64,000 bases of DNA, taken from positions 154,056-218,055 of the forward strand of contig JAEUHY010000016.1 of assembly GCA_016795325.1 (NCBI GenBank), read 5' to 3'. The notes under the pieces are model-generated. The model did not search any database, was not told the DNA's origin, and was given only the letters and a program-made list of their open reading frames with translations. Origin of the DNA: Planctomycetota bacterium. GTDB taxonomy: Bacteria; Planctomycetota; UBA1135; GCA-002686595. The position numbers and the translations under genes are program-made. Each line of letters begins with the position of its first letter. Position 1 is the first letter of the stretch. Positions 8,081 through 18,100 of this stretch are shown in pieces.

Positions 8081-10444
8081 CTACTCGTAGGTGATGCGCG
8101 ACAGTGCGCGCGAACTGCCGCCGTCGGACGCCGCGCCCTTCTGGTCGAACAGCAGGTAACCCGTCTTCGACGTCGCGAAGCTCAGTCCTCCCGGCGTGAA
8201 GCTCGACTGCGATCGGATGAGCGTCCAGATGCCGCTGGTGAGCGAGCAACTCGCCAGTGCGCCCTTCTCTCCGCAGACGTAAACACTCAACTCGCTAGGT
8301 GTGGGCCCGGCGATCGCGACCTCGTAGAGCGCCTCGATGTCATGTGGACGGTAGTCCAGCAAGTCGAACTCGCCCGTGGCGTCGTTCCAAAGGTGCACGC
8401 CGCCGTCGTTGTCGACCGCGGCGACAAACCCGTACGCCGCTTCGATGTCGACGATCTCGCCGTTGGCTGTGGTCGCGACGCGCGACCAACTCGGCGCCGG
8501 CGCCGAGCCGTCGCTCGTGTGGAACACGACCGCCTCGCCCGCGCCGTAGTCGAAGCCCGAGATCCAGCCCTCGTCCTGCGAGGCGAACGCGAGCGCCGAC
8601 CAGATCGTGGTGGCGGACACAGGATCCGCGCAGCCCGGGCTGCCGCTCTCGCACGGGCCCATGAAGCTCCACGTCGCGCCGCCGTCGACGCTGCGCAGCA
8701 CGGAGTTGGCTTCACCGGCGCACCAGAAGTGCGGCTGTCCGGACGTGGCTGCGGGCGCATGCTCCACCACTCGAAGGCCCGCGGCCGGGCGGTTCGACGG
8801 ATCGATGACGGTTGCGTCGAGCCAGCCGCACGCTGAGCCGCTCGGAGCCGTTCCGCCGCTGGTCGTGTAGAGGATGGTCCAAGCGTCGCCCGTACTGGCG
8901 GGCCACGGCAGGCCTACACACACGCCACGGTCGTCGCTCAGCACGTTGTTTCCGTCGTCGCGCACGGCGATCGAGAGCAAGTCCTGGAAACGCTCGGGCC
9001 CGATGCTCCGTCCGCGCTGCGTGCTGAACGTGAGCCCGCTGTCGAGCGAAAAGGCGATGCGTCCGAACTGGCCACAGGTCCACAGCGCCTCACCCGCGGG
9101 GCCGCTGCCGCTGACCGCTGCGATTTCGTGCATGCGCCACTTGCCTTCGGTTGCAAGGTTCGTCCATGTCTTGCCGCGGTCGATGCTCGAGCGGATCTGC
9201 CCCGGCGCGCCCGTGGCGATGGTCAGCAAACCGTCGGGGCTCGCATGCACGCCCCACATCGGCGTGGTCGTGAACTCGCACGAGTTGGTGTAGTCGTCCC
9301 AGCGGCGGAGCGTCGGCTCGGTTGGGTTGCGGCGCAGCGACTGGCCTCCATACGCCACGGTCACCGCGGTTCCGTCGGCGTACGCGAACACGCTGTACTG
9401 CTCCAGGCTCTTGCCGTAGCCCCGCGGCTCCTGGCTCGCGCCCGTCTCACACGGCGCGAGGTCCACGCTGCACGTGTCGTAGAGCGGCTCGCAGTTCTCC
9501 GGCGCGATGCCGCGGCATTGGTGGTGCTCCTCATGCCAGTTCAAGCCGCCATCGGTGGAGACCATCAGGTAGCCGCGGTCGGTGTTGGAGCCGCCGACGG
9601 CGATCGCCGTGTGAGTGCCGGGTACGAACGAGACCTTCCAGAAGCGCATCGCATCCGGCGGAGTCGTGTTGTTGTTGGGCGTCAGGAAGAACATGTTCGC
9701 CTGCGACCAAGTCTGCCCGTCGTAACTGTGGTAGATGCCGCCTTGCACCACGTTGTTGGGGCACGAACCACCGCCGTTCGTCGATGCGCTAAGCAGATCA
9801 CCCACGGCCACGCCGTGCTGCATGTCCGACGAGAACTCGATGCCCGTGAGGTCGCCGATCGGAAGCGGATCGGGCGCGCAGGGCGGCTGGACGAACGAGC
9901 AGCCGTCCAGGGTCACATGCAGCGCCACCGCGCTGTCCGTCCTCGCGAGGAGACCGTTGGCGCCCACTACCCAGACCTTCTCTGGCTCGGATGGGCTCTG
10001 GAACACGTGCCACAACTGGTTCTTGGCCGAGAATCCCGGCGGCATCGTCACCGTCGACGATCTCCAAACGCCACCGCCGCCGCCCCCGCCGTTCACCGAG
10101 TCGCTCGCCCAGAACCATGAGCCCGCATCGCCCACTGCGATCCCGGTCAGGCCAGCTGCGTCCACAGAAACGCTGCGGAGGATCTCATTGCGTGGTTGCT
10201 CGATGCGTGGATAGATCCACCCGTTGACCGGCGTCGCGCCGGAGCTCGAGTCGAAGCGCGCGAAGCGCATGCGGCCGCCGTCTTCGACCGTCCACACTGC
10301 GTACTGGCCCGGGTTGGCCGGGTCCTGCCACACCCACGGCCAGGTGACGATTCCACCTTCGAGAAAGGTCGCACTCTGCGCCTGGGCGAGTGACGCCAAA
10401 CACACCGCACTGCACGTGATGAGCCACCTTGACTTGATCAGCAT
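8081..10444 (-). CDS. Secreted Asp-box (BNR/Ycf48-like) beta-propeller protein
   Basis: This 787-residue protein has a clear signal peptide, MLIKSRWLITCSAVCLASLA with AQA cleavage just after, so the ATG at 10444 was chosen rather than the longer upstream frame, which overlaps the GT87 gene. The mature part carries at least five Asp-box motifs, for example DGGLNWHEEH, DRGKTWTNL, DSGLTFSTQ and DGGATWSFMG, of the type found in BNR/sialidase and Ycf48-like propellers, and many cysteines that could form disulfides. Catalytic residues of sialidases are not evident, so it is more likely a binding protein. Unlike six other secreted proteins here it does not end in the shared C-terminal domain. Ligand unknown. 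Confidence 0.8.
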   Translation of the reverse strand: MLIKSRWLITCSAVCLASLAQAQSATFLEGGIVTWPWVWQDPANPGQYAVWTVEDGGRMRFARFDSSSGATPVNGWIYPRIEQPRNEILRSVSVDAAGLTGIAVGDAGSWFWASDSVNGGGGGGGVWRSSTVTMPPGFSAKNQLWHVFQSPSEPEKVWVVGANGLLARTDSAVALHVTLDGCSFVQPPCAPDPLPIGDLTGIEFSSDMQHGVAVGDLLSASTNGGGSCPNNVVQGGIYHSYDGQTWSQANMFFLTPNNNTTPPDAMRFWKVSFVPGTHTAIAVGGSNTDRGYLMVSTDGGLNWHEEHHQCRGIAPENCEPLYDTCSVDLAPCETGASQEPRGYGKSLEQYSVFAYADGTAVTVAYGGQSLRRNPTEPTLRRWDDYTNSCEFTTTPMWGVHASPDGLLTIATGAPGQIRSSIDRGKTWTNLATEGKWRMHEIAAVSGSGPAGEALWTCGQFGRIAFSLDSGLTFSTQRGRSIGPERFQDLLSIAVRDDGNNVLSDDRGVCVGLPWPASTGDAWTILYTTSGGTAPSGSACGWLDATVIDPSNRPAAGLRVVEHAPAATSGQPHFWCAGEANSVLRSVDGGATWSFMGPCESGSPGCADPVSATTIWSALAFASQDEGWISGFDYGAGEAVVFHTSDGSAPAPSWSRVATTANGEIVDIEAAYGFVAAVDNDGGVHLWNDATGEFDLLDYRPHDIEALYEVAIAGPTPSELSVYVCGEKGALASCSLTSGIWTLIRSQSSFTPGGLSFATSKTGYLLFDQKGAASDGGSSRALSRITYE

Positions 10445-10500
10445 CGGAGCCTCTTGGTTGGGTTGAGGGACTGCAGTTCCAGCGAGCAGCCACACGCTAA

Positions 10501-10532
10501 ACCGAGCGCGCGTCAGCGCGCGCGCGCTCGGT
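10501..10532 (-). terminator. Terminator hairpin after the GT87 gene
   Basis: A perfect 12-bp stem, ACCGAGCGCGCG (10501-10512) with its complement (10521-10532), closes an 8-nt loop. It lies 28 bp after the stop of the minus-strand GT87 gene and upstream of the next gene's start. It is very G+C-rich, without a marked T-run. Confidence 0.65.
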
Positions 10533-10560
10533 GTTTCCCAACTTTGGGCAACGTCGCGCC

Positions 10561-11769
10561 TCAGGGCGCGAGGCGCCGCTCGCGCAGCGCGAGGCCCGTT
10601 GCGACGAGCAGCGCGAGCGCTGCGATGCACCACGCGCCCAACGCTTCCGCAAGGTCGCTCAAGCGTTCGCCGAGAAGCCCCTCGCCGGTGAAGCCGGTGA
10701 GCAGCACCGCGGCCCCGAGCAGTGCGAACGAGCGCTTTTTGCCGGAAGGGGCCGTCGCGGGATCGACGGCGTGCAGCAGCACGAACGCGACCGGGAGGAT
10801 GAGCGTGACGTAGTGCTGCTTCCAGCTGCGTTCCGAGAGGAGCAGCATCGCCAAGCTCACCAGCGCGAAGTCGCCCAGCGCGTTGCGCGGCGAGCGCGGC
10901 CCGCGTGTGCAGTAGGCGACGAACGCCAAAACGCTCGCCGCCGCGACGTAGAACACGATGCGGAACTGGTCGTGCGTGAGCGCGAACCCATTCAGACGCA
11001 CTTCGTCGGGCCAGTGCGGCGGCCGCGCCACGATCGCGACGCTGTCCGTCAGGATTCGGCCGAGCACGCCGGTGAGCGACTGGTTGGTCTGCTCGGTCTG
11101 CATGCGCGTCAGTGCGGCGCCGCTCGCGTACGGCGCGACCATCTGCTGCTGCCATTCGCTGAGCAGCTCGCCCTGGCGTGCGTAGCCCAGAACTGCTCCA
11201 GGCAGCACGTACGCGAACAAGACCACGCCGAGCACCATCCAGAACACCGCGCGCGGGCTACGTCTCCACGCGAAGTACACCAGCAGCAACGCCGGCGTGA
11301 GTTTGAGCGTTGCTCCGAGCGCTGCCCACAGTCCTGCTGCGCGTTCGTCGCCGCGCGCCCAACTTCGCGCCGACGCCACCACGCAGGCCGCGACAGGCAG
11401 GTTGATGTTGCCGTGTGCGATGTCGGACAGCACGACGCGCGCGACGATCGCGACCAGCGCCACCAGCGCCCACGGCGGATAGTCGCGCAGGCGCCCCGCG
11501 GCGAGCTTCGCGCACTCGACGATCATCCACCAGGCGAGCGCGAGTTTGAACAGCGCCCAACACACGCCGGCGGCGGCGTCGTCGAGCGCGAGGAACGGCC
11601 GCAACGCCAGCGCGGTCGTCGGCGGCGTGGGGAAGCCCTCGCGCAAGCTCTGCTCGTCGCGCCCGTAGATCGTCTCGCCACGCTCGAGCGCTTCGAGCGC
11701 GGGGCGCCACTTGAGGATCGCGCACTGGCCCTTGCGCGCTTTGTGCAGCGCCTGCACGAGAGCGAACAC
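10561..11769 (-). CDS. GT87-type integral-membrane glycosyltransferase, start uncertain
   Basis: This 402-residue polytopic protein has about nine or ten hydrophobic segments and resembles glycosyltransferase family 87 (DUF2029), polyprenyl-phosphate mannosyltransferases of cell-envelope glycan synthesis. Features seen include WRPALEALERGETIY near the N-terminus, the HGNINLPVAA loop, and KLTPALLLVYF. The first usable start is GTG at 11767-11769, but in-frame sequence before it reads ARRALWALALLLSVFALVQ, an obvious first membrane helix that this start would cut. No ATG, GTG or TTG exists upstream in frame before the stop of the preceding protease gene (11896). An ATC at 11848-11850, a CTG, or a sequence error are the alternatives. 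Membrane topology is predicted by eye. Confidence 0.75.
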   Translation of the reverse strand: MFALVQALHKARKGQCAILKWRPALEALERGETIYGRDEQSLREGFPTPPTTALALRPFLALDDAAAGVCWALFKLALAWWMIVECAKLAAGRLRDYPPWALVALVAIVARVVLSDIAHGNINLPVAACVVASARSWARGDERAAGLWAALGATLKLTPALLLVYFAWRRSPRAVFWMVLGVVLFAYVLPGAVLGYARQGELLSEWQQQMVAPYASGAALTRMQTEQTNQSLTGVLGRILTDSVAIVARPPHWPDEVRLNGFALTHDQFRIVFYVAAASVLAFVAYCTRGPRSPRNALGDFALVSLAMLLLSERSWKQHYVTLILPVAFVLLHAVDPATAPSGKKRSFALLGAAVLLTGFTGEGLLGERLSDLAEALGAWCIAALALLVATGLALRERRLAP

Positions 11770-11895
11770 GCTCAGCAGCAGCGCCAGCGCCCACAGGGCT
11801 CGGCGCGCCGTCGTCGTCTGCGGCGGAAGATCGCTGGCGTGGGTCTCGATGCGTCCGAGGCTACGCGCTCGGGCCGCTTTGCGACACTCGCGGCG

Positions 11896-13083
11896 CTATT
11901 GCTTGGCGCTGGCCGCTTCGGGGCGCGCCTGGTCATCGCGGATCAAACGCGCGCAACCGGCGCGCTCCATCCAGTCGTAGACCACCGGCAGCGGCGTGGC
12001 CAAACCCATGTGCGGCACGATCGTCGAGCGCGCCGCACCGTGCGTGTAGATCTTCGAGAAGATCCCGACGAGTTCGTGCGTGCGCGCGTCGAAGATGCCG
12101 CCGCCGGAGTTGCCGATGTACGTGGGCGCGCTGAGCATCCAGTAGCGCACGCCGTCGACGACGTGCGTGGTCGATGCGATCTCGCCGGGCGTCGGAATCG
12201 GGTCGTTGCCCAGCGGGCAGCCGACCGCGTAGATCGCGTCGAACACGCGCACGCTCTCGAGCCGCGAGCGCGGCGCGAGGCGCGCGCCGAACGCGAGGCG
12301 CTCGTCGTTCTGGAGCTCGAGCACGGCGATATCGAGCTGCACGTCGTACGCGACCATCAGCGCGCGTTCGCGCCGCGTCGAGCCGTTGCGCTCGAACAGC
12401 GTGACGGGCACGGGATCCTGCGTGCGCTGCGGCGCGCCGTAGATGTCGCGCACGACATGCCACGAGGTGAGCAGGTGAGTGGTCCAACCTTCGCCGTCGT
12501 CGTCGGGGACGGATTCGAGCAGCACTCCGCTGCCCACCGTCGCATCGCCGGCGAGCTGGACGACCGGGGCCACGAGCTCGCGCCACATGCGGTCGACATC
12601 GCGCTCGACCAGCGGCGCGACGCGCGAATCGAGCGACGCGATGCGCGCCTGCGTCTGCGCCTCGACGCGCTGGGCGCGCTCGTCCAGATCGGCGATGCGC
12701 GAGTCCTTCGCGCGCACGAGCTCGCGCAGCTGCGACAGGCTGCCGTCGATGCGTTGCGGCGCGTAGCCGCGCCACAGACTCTCCCAACTCTCCAGCCGCG
12801 CGTCCTGTTCGGCAATCTCGCAGTCCGAGCGTTCCACGCGGCCGGCGATCACCGCCAGGCGCTCCTCGAGCTGCTGCGCTCGTTCGTCGTCCTCGAGACG
12901 GCGCCGAGCCTCGCCGAGTTGCGCGCGCAGCTCGCTCACTTCGCGCTCGAGCCGCGCGACGTGCGCCGGCGGGACGTTGGGCGCGCGGCCTAGCTCGTCG
13001 ACCCGCTCCTGCATGCGCAGGAACTGGTCAGCGGCGAGCAACGTCGCCGCGGCGAGCCCCGAGGAAATCACGATGCGGTTCAT
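11896..13083 (-). CDS. Membrane-tethered trypsin-like serine protease with coiled coil
   Basis: This 395-residue protein has a short N-terminal hydrophobic anchor (about residues 4-18), then a heptad-rich coiled coil over about residues 25-155, then a trypsin-like (S1/S46-type fold) domain. The catalytic triad is visible: His209 in TSWHVV, Asp251 in QLDIAVLEL and Ser326 in IGNSGGGIF. No PDZ domain follows, unlike DegP/HtrA. The arrangement suggests a periplasmic protease held off the membrane, perhaps oligomerising through the coil. The GT87 reading frame follows directly in frame after this stop, so the two are probably cotranscribed. The substrate is unknown. Confidence 0.85.
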   Translation of the reverse strand: MNRIVISSGLAAATLLAADQFLRMQERVDELGRAPNVPPAHVARLEREVSELRAQLGEARRRLEDDERAQQLEERLAVIAGRVERSDCEIAEQDARLESWESLWRGYAPQRIDGSLSQLRELVRAKDSRIADLDERAQRVEAQTQARIASLDSRVAPLVERDVDRMWRELVAPVVQLAGDATVGSGVLLESVPDDDGEGWTTHLLTSWHVVRDIYGAPQRTQDPVPVTLFERNGSTRRERALMVAYDVQLDIAVLELQNDERLAFGARLAPRSRLESVRVFDAIYAVGCPLGNDPIPTPGEIASTTHVVDGVRYWMLSAPTYIGNSGGGIFDARTHELVGIFSKIYTHGAARSTIVPHMGLATPLPVVYDWMERAGCARLIRDDQARPEAASAKQ

Positions 13084-13231
13084 GGGGACGCGCCCACGCG
13101 GAGATCGCCGCCTCCGTCGGGGGAGCGTCGGAATTCATCGGCCTCCGGCCCAGCGGGTTAGAAGCCAATCGCAGACTTTCTTGCGAGGCGCGTCCTGAAT
13201 CGGTCGCGCGGGCCTCGCGGGGTGGAACGGC

Positions 13232-15106
13232 TTACGGGCAGCGCGTGAACGCGAGGGCGTTCGAGAGGCCTGTCGTGCTGGGGCTGAGCGGGTCGCGGAA
13301 CCAGGCCTGGAGCCAGAACTGCGCGCCGGGTGGGGCGCTGCTGACCAGCGCGTTCAGCGAGTACGCGAAAGTCCCGTCGCACGCGCCGCTGCTCCCGCCT
13401 GAGACCTGCGGCGGCATGCGCACGAGCGGCGTGTTGACGCACAAGAAGCCGCCTTGGAAGGGCGCGGCGACCGCTCCGCTCGAGCCGTGGAACACGAGGC
13501 CCGAGCGCTGGCCCTCGACCTGGCTCACCTGGACTGCGAAGCCGCCGCCCGGGGTCGGGGCGCCGCTGGAACTCACGCTCGCCAGGCAACCGCTCGAGGA
13601 GAGCTTCGCCGTGCAATAGCTCTGCGGCGCGGCGCAGCCTTGTGTGACGCGCAGGCCGACCGGCGAGGCCACGAACACGGCGCCGTCGCCGCGCCGCGAC
13701 CATCCCGCGGGGCCGCTTGTGCCGATGTTCGCGGCGCCGTGGTACACGCCGGGCTGGTTGCTGCGCAGGCGCAGCCAGTGCCGTCCCGCCGGCAGCGTGA
13801 CGTCGAACCTGCGACGCACCCACACGGTGTTCTCCGTGTCGAAGTAGAACTGGTAGTCGCGCGAGGCGATCGGGGCCGTCTCGTCAGGGAAATTCGCGCC
13901 GTTGTCGGGGAACAGCGTCGCCGAGAAGCCGGCGCCCGAGCCGTAGTTGGCGGTGAAGCCGTCGAGGTGGATCTCACCGACGTTCCATCCGCCCGGGGGC
14001 ACATCCAACGGTGCGAACACCTCGGACTGCCAGATCGGGGTCGGCAACGGGCCGCCGACCGTGAGGCTGGGCACGAGCGGGTTCGAGCCGCGGTCGACGA
14101 GGAACGTGAAGTTCGGGCACGGGTCGAGTTCGCACTCGTCGGGCACGCCGTTGAGGTTGCAGTCGGACGAGCCGCCGCCGGCGATGTCGAGCGCATCGGG
14201 CGCGCCGTTGGCGTTGCAGTCGGCGACCGCCTGCGGCGGAGGCGCGACGTCGAAACACAACGCCGAGGGGCTCGGCCCGCTGGCGATCGAGTAGATCGTC
14301 GAACGCGAGCCGCCGTTCGTATCCGCGCGTTCGACGCGGTCGAACAGGTCGTCGGCGAAGTACAGCTTGCCGCCGACGCGATCGACGAGCAGCGCGATCA
14401 ATCCGCCGCTCTGCACGACGTTCGGCGAGTTGTCGACGAGCACGGTGAAGTCCGTCCCATCGAGGCGCGCGCGGCAGACGCAGTCGCTGATCGTGTCGGC
14501 GTCGAGCCAGTACACGTAGCCGGCGGCGACGTCGACTTCGACGTCGCGTATCGAGCTCGCGCCGCGCACGAGCGTGACGACGTTCGAGCCGTCGAGGTTC
14601 ATGCGGCGAATCTGCCGGTCGGCGCCGAAGTACACGTGTCCGTTCGTTCCGTCGACCGCGACGGCGCTCATCGGCCAGCTCTGCGCGGCCGTGAAGAGCA
14701 GCTGCTGGCCCGAGCCGTCGAGGTTCGCGCGAAAGACCTGGTTTCCGGCCGAGTAGTACATGCGGCCCGCGCCGTCGAAGCGCGGCGCGCGCGGACTGCC
14801 CGAGACGTTCAGCAGGTTGGTGTAGCCCGATCCGTTCGGCGCCACGCGCGCGAGGTTGTCGGGCGCCGCCATGTCGGCGACGTACAGCTGCTGACTCACA
14901 GGTTCGAAGCTCAGCCCGACCGGCAGCCACTCGCTGGTGGGCAGCGCGAACAGCGTCTGCGGGTTCGAACCGTCGAGCCCCATCGAACGCACGCGCGCGT
15001 TGTTGAACTCGTACTCGGAGAAGTAGATGCGACTCTGCGCGGAGGCGCTGGAGGCGGCGGCGAGCGCCGCGAGCAAGGTCGCGGCAGAGCGATGGAGGTG
15101 CGTCAT
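13232..15106 (-). CDS. Secreted YWTD-type propeller with shared C-terminal domain
   Basis: This 624-residue protein has a signal peptide ending ASSASAQ. About residues 25-285 form a LDL-receptor YWTD-like propeller with repeats such as MYYSAGNQVFRANLDGSGQQ and VYFGADRQIRRMNLDGSN. Two DCNxNGxPD motifs around residues 287-322 resemble dockerin/EF-hand calcium loops. A beta-rich middle domain follows. Residues 497-624 are the shared C-terminal domain: YCTAK, EGQRSGLVFH, PFQGGFLCV, ACDG, QAWFRDP and LSNALAF. It lies 148 bp downstream of nothing on its own strand except the transglutaminase operon, whose terminator overlaps its leader. Likely extracellular; ligand unknown. Confidence 0.85.
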   Translation of the reverse strand: MTHLHRSAATLLAALAAASSASAQSRIYFSEYEFNNARVRSMGLDGSNPQTLFALPTSEWLPVGLSFEPVSQQLYVADMAAPDNLARVAPNGSGYTNLLNVSGSPRAPRFDGAGRMYYSAGNQVFRANLDGSGQQLLFTAAQSWPMSAVAVDGTNGHVYFGADRQIRRMNLDGSNVVTLVRGASSIRDVEVDVAAGYVYWLDADTISDCVCRARLDGTDFTVLVDNSPNVVQSGGLIALLVDRVGGKLYFADDLFDRVERADTNGGSRSTIYSIASGPSPSALCFDVAPPPQAVADCNANGAPDALDIAGGGSSDCNLNGVPDECELDPCPNFTFLVDRGSNPLVPSLTVGGPLPTPIWQSEVFAPLDVPPGGWNVGEIHLDGFTANYGSGAGFSATLFPDNGANFPDETAPIASRDYQFYFDTENTVWVRRRFDVTLPAGRHWLRLRSNQPGVYHGAANIGTSGPAGWSRRGDGAVFVASPVGLRVTQGCAAPQSYCTAKLSSSGCLASVSSSGAPTPGGGFAVQVSQVEGQRSGLVFHGSSGAVAAPFQGGFLCVNTPLVRMPPQVSGGSSGACDGTFAYSLNALVSSAPPGAQFWLQAWFRDPLSPSTTGLSNALAFTRCP

Positions 15107-15109
15107 GGA

Positions 15110-15154
15110 GAGAGCCCGCCGTGCGCCGCACTTCGCGGAGCACGCCGGGCTCTC
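15110..15154 (-). terminator. Terminator hairpin overlapping the next gene's leader
   Basis: A 15-bp stem with one mismatch pairs 15110-15124 with 15140-15154 (GAGAGCCCGCCGTGC against GCACGCCGGGCTCTC). It begins 32 bp after the stop of the 15187-18861 gene. Its far arm ends only 3 bp before the ATG of the next gene (15106), where a Shine-Dalgarno would normally lie. Confidence 0.6.
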
Positions 15155-15186
15155 CAGGCTAGTTCACGGACGCCTCCGCGGCGCGG

Positions 15187-18100
15187 CTACTCGAGAACTT
15201 CGATGCGCAGCTTGGCGCGGTCGACCTCATCGAGCTTCTTGCAGAACGCCGCCCACTCGCCGAACTGCTCGGGCGGCAGCAGGAACGGCTCGATGCGGAT
15301 CGCCCGTTCCACCACGAAGGCGTGCTCGCCGTCGGGGCGGACGGTCTGCACGAAACTCGCGCTCGCGCAGCGCAGGTCGAGCGCTTCGACGCCCTGGGAG
15401 AGCTTGAGTTTGGGGTCGAGTTCGATGCGCGCGGTCCAGCGCCGCACCGCGCTCTGAGCGAAGAAGTACGGCTGCTTGCGCTCGCCTTCACCGCCCGCGG
15501 CCCCGCCCATCTGCAGCAGCGGGAAAGGCAGGCGGCAGGTCAGCTCGCCCTTCTGCTGGTCGAGGTAGCGCTTGTGCTTGCCCTTCACCTGCAGCGCGGT
15601 CGGCGCCTCGTCGGCGAGTCCGCGCCACTCGTGTGTCTCGACCTCGAGGCCGCGCACCAGCGTGGTCGCGATGCGCGTGGCGAGCTGCTTGAGCGCCGCC
15701 GACGGCGCCTCGCGCAGTCCGTCCTTCCACGAGTAGCCCATGTTGCCGGTGAGCTCGAACGTCAAGTCGATCTGCGCCGAGCGGTCGGGCGCGAGCACGA
15801 GCGCCAAGCGGCTGAACTCGCCCGCGCGCTCGTCGATCGGAACGTCGGGCGTGTCCAGGAAATCGCCCGTCAGTGCGTTCAGCGCCTCGGCGCGCGGCGC
15901 ATCGTTGAGGCACGCGCCGTACGGCATGGTCTCGACGCTCAGGTTGCACCAAGCCTCCTCCCCGTCGTCAGGTCGCACGACCACGAGCATCCGGCCGAGC
16001 CAGCGGCTGAGGTCGAGGAAGGCCGGTTGAGGCTCGGGATCGGCGCGCGGGTCGACGCCGCGCGACCACACGAGGTCGTGGTCGATGCCAGCGATGCGCA
16101 GCAGCGCGGCGTACAGGATCGCCGGGTTGCCCTCGCGCTGCAGCAGCGCCGCAGTCGCTGATGACAGGCTGTCGTTGCGCTTGTCGAGCGCTTGCGACAC
16201 GAAGCGGTGCAGCGCCTGCGCCTGGCTCGTTTGCCCCTCGAGGCCTTCGAGCGCCTTGGCTGCGGCTTCTTCGAGCCGCGGCGTCGCGCGCAGCGAGGCG
16301 ATCAGCTCGGAGCGCGCCTGTTCGGCCATGCTCGCACGCGAGCGCTGCGTGCCGAACTGCACCCACGGCAGCGTCCAATTGGCCGGCGGCGCGCCCAATT
16401 CGGGCACGACGCGGTCGACCTCGCGCAGCTCGAACACGTGCGTCACGCGCTCGCCTTCGTCGAGCACTTCGTGGCGGCCGTTGAAGTTGCGCTGCACGAG
16501 TTCGAGCCCCAGGTGCTTGGGCGCGGAGATGACATAGCGCGAGAGGAAGAACGGCTCGGTCTGCGACGCGAACATCCACGACCCGAGCACGATGCGCCCT
16601 TCGCGATCGTGCCCGCCGGTGTTGCGCCACACCGCTTCCACCGTGTCGCCGGGCTCGAGCACCGGCATCACGTACTCGCCGTTGACGAGCGCCGGTTCGA
16701 ACACCTCGCCGTTCGCGCCCTTGAGCGTGAAGATGCGCAGCATCTCTTCCTGCTCGGACTGGCTGCCGAGCGCCTCACAGCCCTCGAGGTCGCGCGCCAC
16801 CGAGCGCGAGTGGTTGACCTGCTCCCACGCGCCGTCGTCGAACACGTACACCGCGGCGGCGTCGATCGCGCGCACGACGTGATCGTTCCAACGCGCGGGA
16901 TCGAAGTTCGCGAGCTCGGTCTGCGGATCGATGCTCCAACGCTTGAAGAACGCCGCGGCGGGATCGCTCCAGCCCAGGTCGGTGAGTCGAGCGCGCAGGT
17001 CCCGGTCGGCTGGGGCCAACTGGAGCGCCGCGAGCAGGTGCTCTCGCTCGGCCGCGCGGTCTCCGCGCTGGAGCGCGATGTCCGCCAGCGCGGTGCGGTA
17101 GTACATGTTGCGCGGCTCGCGTTCGGCGAGCTCGCGCGCCACGGCCTCGGCCGCATCGAACTGCTCGAGCTGGAGCAGGTGCTGGAGGAGCGCGCTCTTC
17201 GCATCCGCGTCGCCGAGCGACGCCGCGCGCGTGTGGCGCGCCAGCGCCGCCTCCGCGTCGCCCAGCTCAGCCGAAGCCTCAGCCAGCGAGGTCAGTTCGC
17301 CGGGTGACACTCCGTTCGTGTCGAGCGCCGCTTCGCGCGTCTGGAGCGCGCGCCGCTCGAAGCCCCAGCGCGACCAGTGCTGCGCAAGGGAATTCACGAC
17401 TTGCGGGCTCGCGCCGGCGCGTTCCGCTGCTTCGAGTCGAGCGCGTTCGGCGGGGACGTCGAGTTCCAGCCGCGTGTAGAGGTACGCGCGCTGCAGCGGC
17501 TCGGTGGGGGACTGCGGCGCAGCGTCGGCGGCCGCGGCGAGCATCTTGAGCGCGTCCTCCTCGCGATCTTCCGCGCCGAGCGTCTCGAGCAGCGAGCCCG
17601 CTGCGCGCAGGTTCTGCGGGTCTTCCGCGAGCAACTCGTCGAACAGCGCGCGCGCCTTGCCGCGCGCCCAGCTCTGCGGCGCATACGTCTCGCCGTTGAA
17701 GTACTCGGCGGTCCACAGCCGCGCGCCCACGGACTTGGGGTCGAGGGCGACGGCGCGCTCGAGCAAGCTGGAGCCGCGCACGCTCTCTCCGAGCCACAGG
17801 TGCGCGGCGCCGAGCAGCGCGAGGCTCGAGGCGGCGCCGGTGTTGTGCATTTCGAGCCACGCGAGCGCGTCCTGGGGGAAGCTCGACGGCGGCTCGGCCG
17901 CGACCGGCGCGCCCGGCGTCGGCAGCGTGCGCAACGGCTTGAGGCCTGCGAGCGGCCGCCCGTCGGTCCCGAGCACGCGCACGGAGAAGCGCAGGCGCGC
18001 CCCGAAGTTGGCGACGACGAGCACTTCGTTGCCGCCGGCCAGCAGCACCACCGGCAGCCGCACGCAGCGCGTGCGTTCGAGCTCGAGGAAGTCCAGGCCC

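Noticed and set aside
10531..12993. Plus-strand open frame of 820 codons over the GT87 and protease genes
   Set aside because: Shadow of minus-strand genes that carry membrane helices and a complete catalytic triad.
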